NCBI RefSeq assembly: GCF_008386505.1
Contig: NZ_VUNZ01000002.1
Location: forward strand, 655,056-719,055
From: Chryseobacterium sediminis
GTDB lineage: Bacteria > Bacteroidota > Bacteroidia > Flavobacteriales > Weeksellaceae
Length of the DNA: 64,000 bases
Direction of reading: 5' to 3'
A program made the position numbers and the translations under genes. The notes below the pieces were generated by a model that ran no database searches, was not told where the DNA came from, and saw nothing but the letters and a program-made list of their open reading frames with translations. Below, piece by piece: positions 63,426-64,000 of the stretch; position 1 is the stretch's first letter, and every line of letters begins with the position of its first letter.

Positions 63426-63455
63426 ATCATCTGTGTAAATCTGCGCCATCTGTGG
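63426..63455. repeat. ATCTGTG-type intergenic repeat, copy 2
   Basis: Matches 42662-42691 in 26 of 30 positions. Confidence 0.6.
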
Positions 63456-63697
63456 TTAAACAAATACTCATTCCATAGGAACGGGCTTTAGTCAAAACTT
63501 ATCCTTGTACTATATATATTATAATGTATCTTTCATTACTCATTACTTATTCTCTTTCCAACCCTCTCTAGCCCTCAAACCCTCCGACTCAACACCCCTC
63601 TCACAGAACTTCCAAACAATTGTTTAAAATTTTTCACTCTGCTTTCCAGTGGATTAGGGCTTAATATTACGAAACGGTAAAATTTATGTTAAATAAA

Positions 63698-63730
63698 TTT
63701 GTTTTGCGTTGATATAAGTTGTTATCTTTG
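63698..63730 (+). promoter_or_regulatory. Strong promoter P1 (probable rRNA leader)
   Basis: TTTG (63698-63701), 21 nt, TATCTTTG (63723-63730), an exact -7 element. It precedes P2 by 146 nt. Confidence 0.65.
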
Positions 63731-63846
63731 CCCCACTGAAAACGAGAGTATATCAGTAGCGCAGAAGGGCCTTTGAATAGGCAAAAACATTAAGATACTT
63801 CAAAAAGAAGCAGACGAAAAAAACTTTAAAATTTTTCAAAAAAAAG

Positions 63847-63876
63847 TTGCGGGTTAAAAAAGAGTTTGTATCTTTG
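63847..63876 (+). promoter_or_regulatory. Strong promoter P2 (probable rRNA leader)
   Basis: TTG (63847-63849), 19 nt, TATCTTTG (63869-63876): the exact flavobacterial consensus and spacing. An A/T-rich stretch AAAAAACTTTAAAATTTT lies just upstream and recurs at 63943-63960. The sequence after it (GCAGTCCC) resembles the start of Bacteroidota rRNA leaders. Confidence 0.75.
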
Positions 63877-63971
63877 CAGTCCCAAATAAAGGGAGCGCAG
63901 GAGTAGAGTGATTAAGGTTAAGGGAAGGGGTTAAGGTTACTTAAAAAACTTTAAAATTTTCTTCAAAAACA

Positions 63972-64000
63972 TTTGGTCATTAAGAAATAAAGTTTTACTT
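63972..64000 (+). promoter_or_regulatory. Truncated third promoter P3
   Basis: After the second AAAAAACTTTAAAATTTT copy, TTTG at 63972-63975 is followed 20 nt later by TACTT at the window edge, which would fit a -7 box cut by the end. The transcript start would lie outside. Confidence 0.4.

Larger units (their letters stand above)
63103..63660. other. Gene-free region with REP-like and intergenic repeats
   Basis: About 560 nt with no coding potential above background. It contains a REP-like hairpin element at 63286-63313, the second ATCTGTG repeat at 63426-63455 and short AT-rich palindromes (TATATATATTAT-like). It resembles the repeat-bearing gap at 42026-42745. Confidence 0.6.

Noticed and set aside
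63730..63900. tRNA or 16S rRNA start within the last 300 nt
   Set aside because: No cloverleaf arms or 16S 5' consensus are visible; only promoter and leader sequence is present.

Overview
The window looks like a chromosome segment of a low-GC Bacteroidota, most likely a Chryseobacterium or close relative in the Flavobacteriales. The basis is the SusC/SusD pair, the TonB receptors with Bacteroidota-style N-termini, a Bacteroidota-type FtsL, a 1024-residue SecA without the C-terminal zinc motif, A-rich start contexts, and repeated promoter elements of the TAnnTTTG (-7) / TTG (-33) type. The genus assignment is inference from protein character, not from a search. I see no prophage, transposase, CRISPR array, tRNA or rRNA gene inside the window.

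Layout. 1-7070 (+): the end of an unrecognised gene, a YoaK/DUF1275 membrane protein, then mutL, a rhomboid protease, two tandem related endonuclease/exonuclease/phosphatase-family membrane proteins and two small lipoproteins. 7090-10024 (-): a GH3-type acyl-amide synthetase, a bacilliredoxin and a YqeY protein, with a promoter-microORF-terminator unit on the + strand between the last two. 10115-27030 (-): the complete dcw cell wall and division cluster, in transcription order mraZ, rsmH, ftsL, ftsI, murE, mraY, murD, ftsW, murG, murC, (GxxExxY gene), ftsQ, ftsA, ftsZ. It is headed by a promoter with three 10-nt-spaced MraZ boxes and is interrupted by a GxxExxY nuclease-like gene next to a 24-bp inverted repeat. 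27303-29198 (+): an alpha/beta hydrolase, engB and an ElaA-like acetyltransferase. 29334-31929 (-): a TPR histidine kinase / response regulator pair plus a 55-residue exported peptide gene. 32291-41365: an unknown membrane protein, a secreted metallophosphoesterase, a divergent secreted PI-PLC-like enzyme and a SusC/SusD pair, plausibly a phosphoester-scavenging locus. 41471-43714 (-): msrA and a ROK kinase lacking its usual zinc cysteines, separated by a 148-bp tandem repeat. 43794-52812 (-): a probable siderophore/iron uptake operon of three TonB receptors and two PepSY membrane proteins, headed by a Fur-box-like palindrome. 52964-57551 (-): secA, a DUF2795 gene and a nucleotide-sugar epimerase. 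57641-63102: a DUF2797 protein, an AsmA-like protein, small unknown genes and a PA0069-type radical SAM protein. 63103-64000: no gene, but repeat elements and two or three tandem strong promoters that look like the leader of an operon, probably rRNA, starting beyond the right edge.

How the genes work together. The dcw genes make lipid II (MurC, MurD, MurE, MraY, MurG), flip or polymerise it (FtsW, FtsI) and build the septum (FtsL, FtsQ, FtsA, FtsZ). MraZ probably autoregulates the cluster through its boxes. The iron operon couples outer-membrane siderophore import with inner-membrane PepSY proteins that may reduce or release the iron. The phosphoesterases and SusCD may together release and import phosphorylated nutrients. 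The most notable non-genic structure is a set of palindromic or word-repeat sequences filling most gaps of the dcw cluster, and a REP-like hairpin element whose copies show compensatory stem changes.
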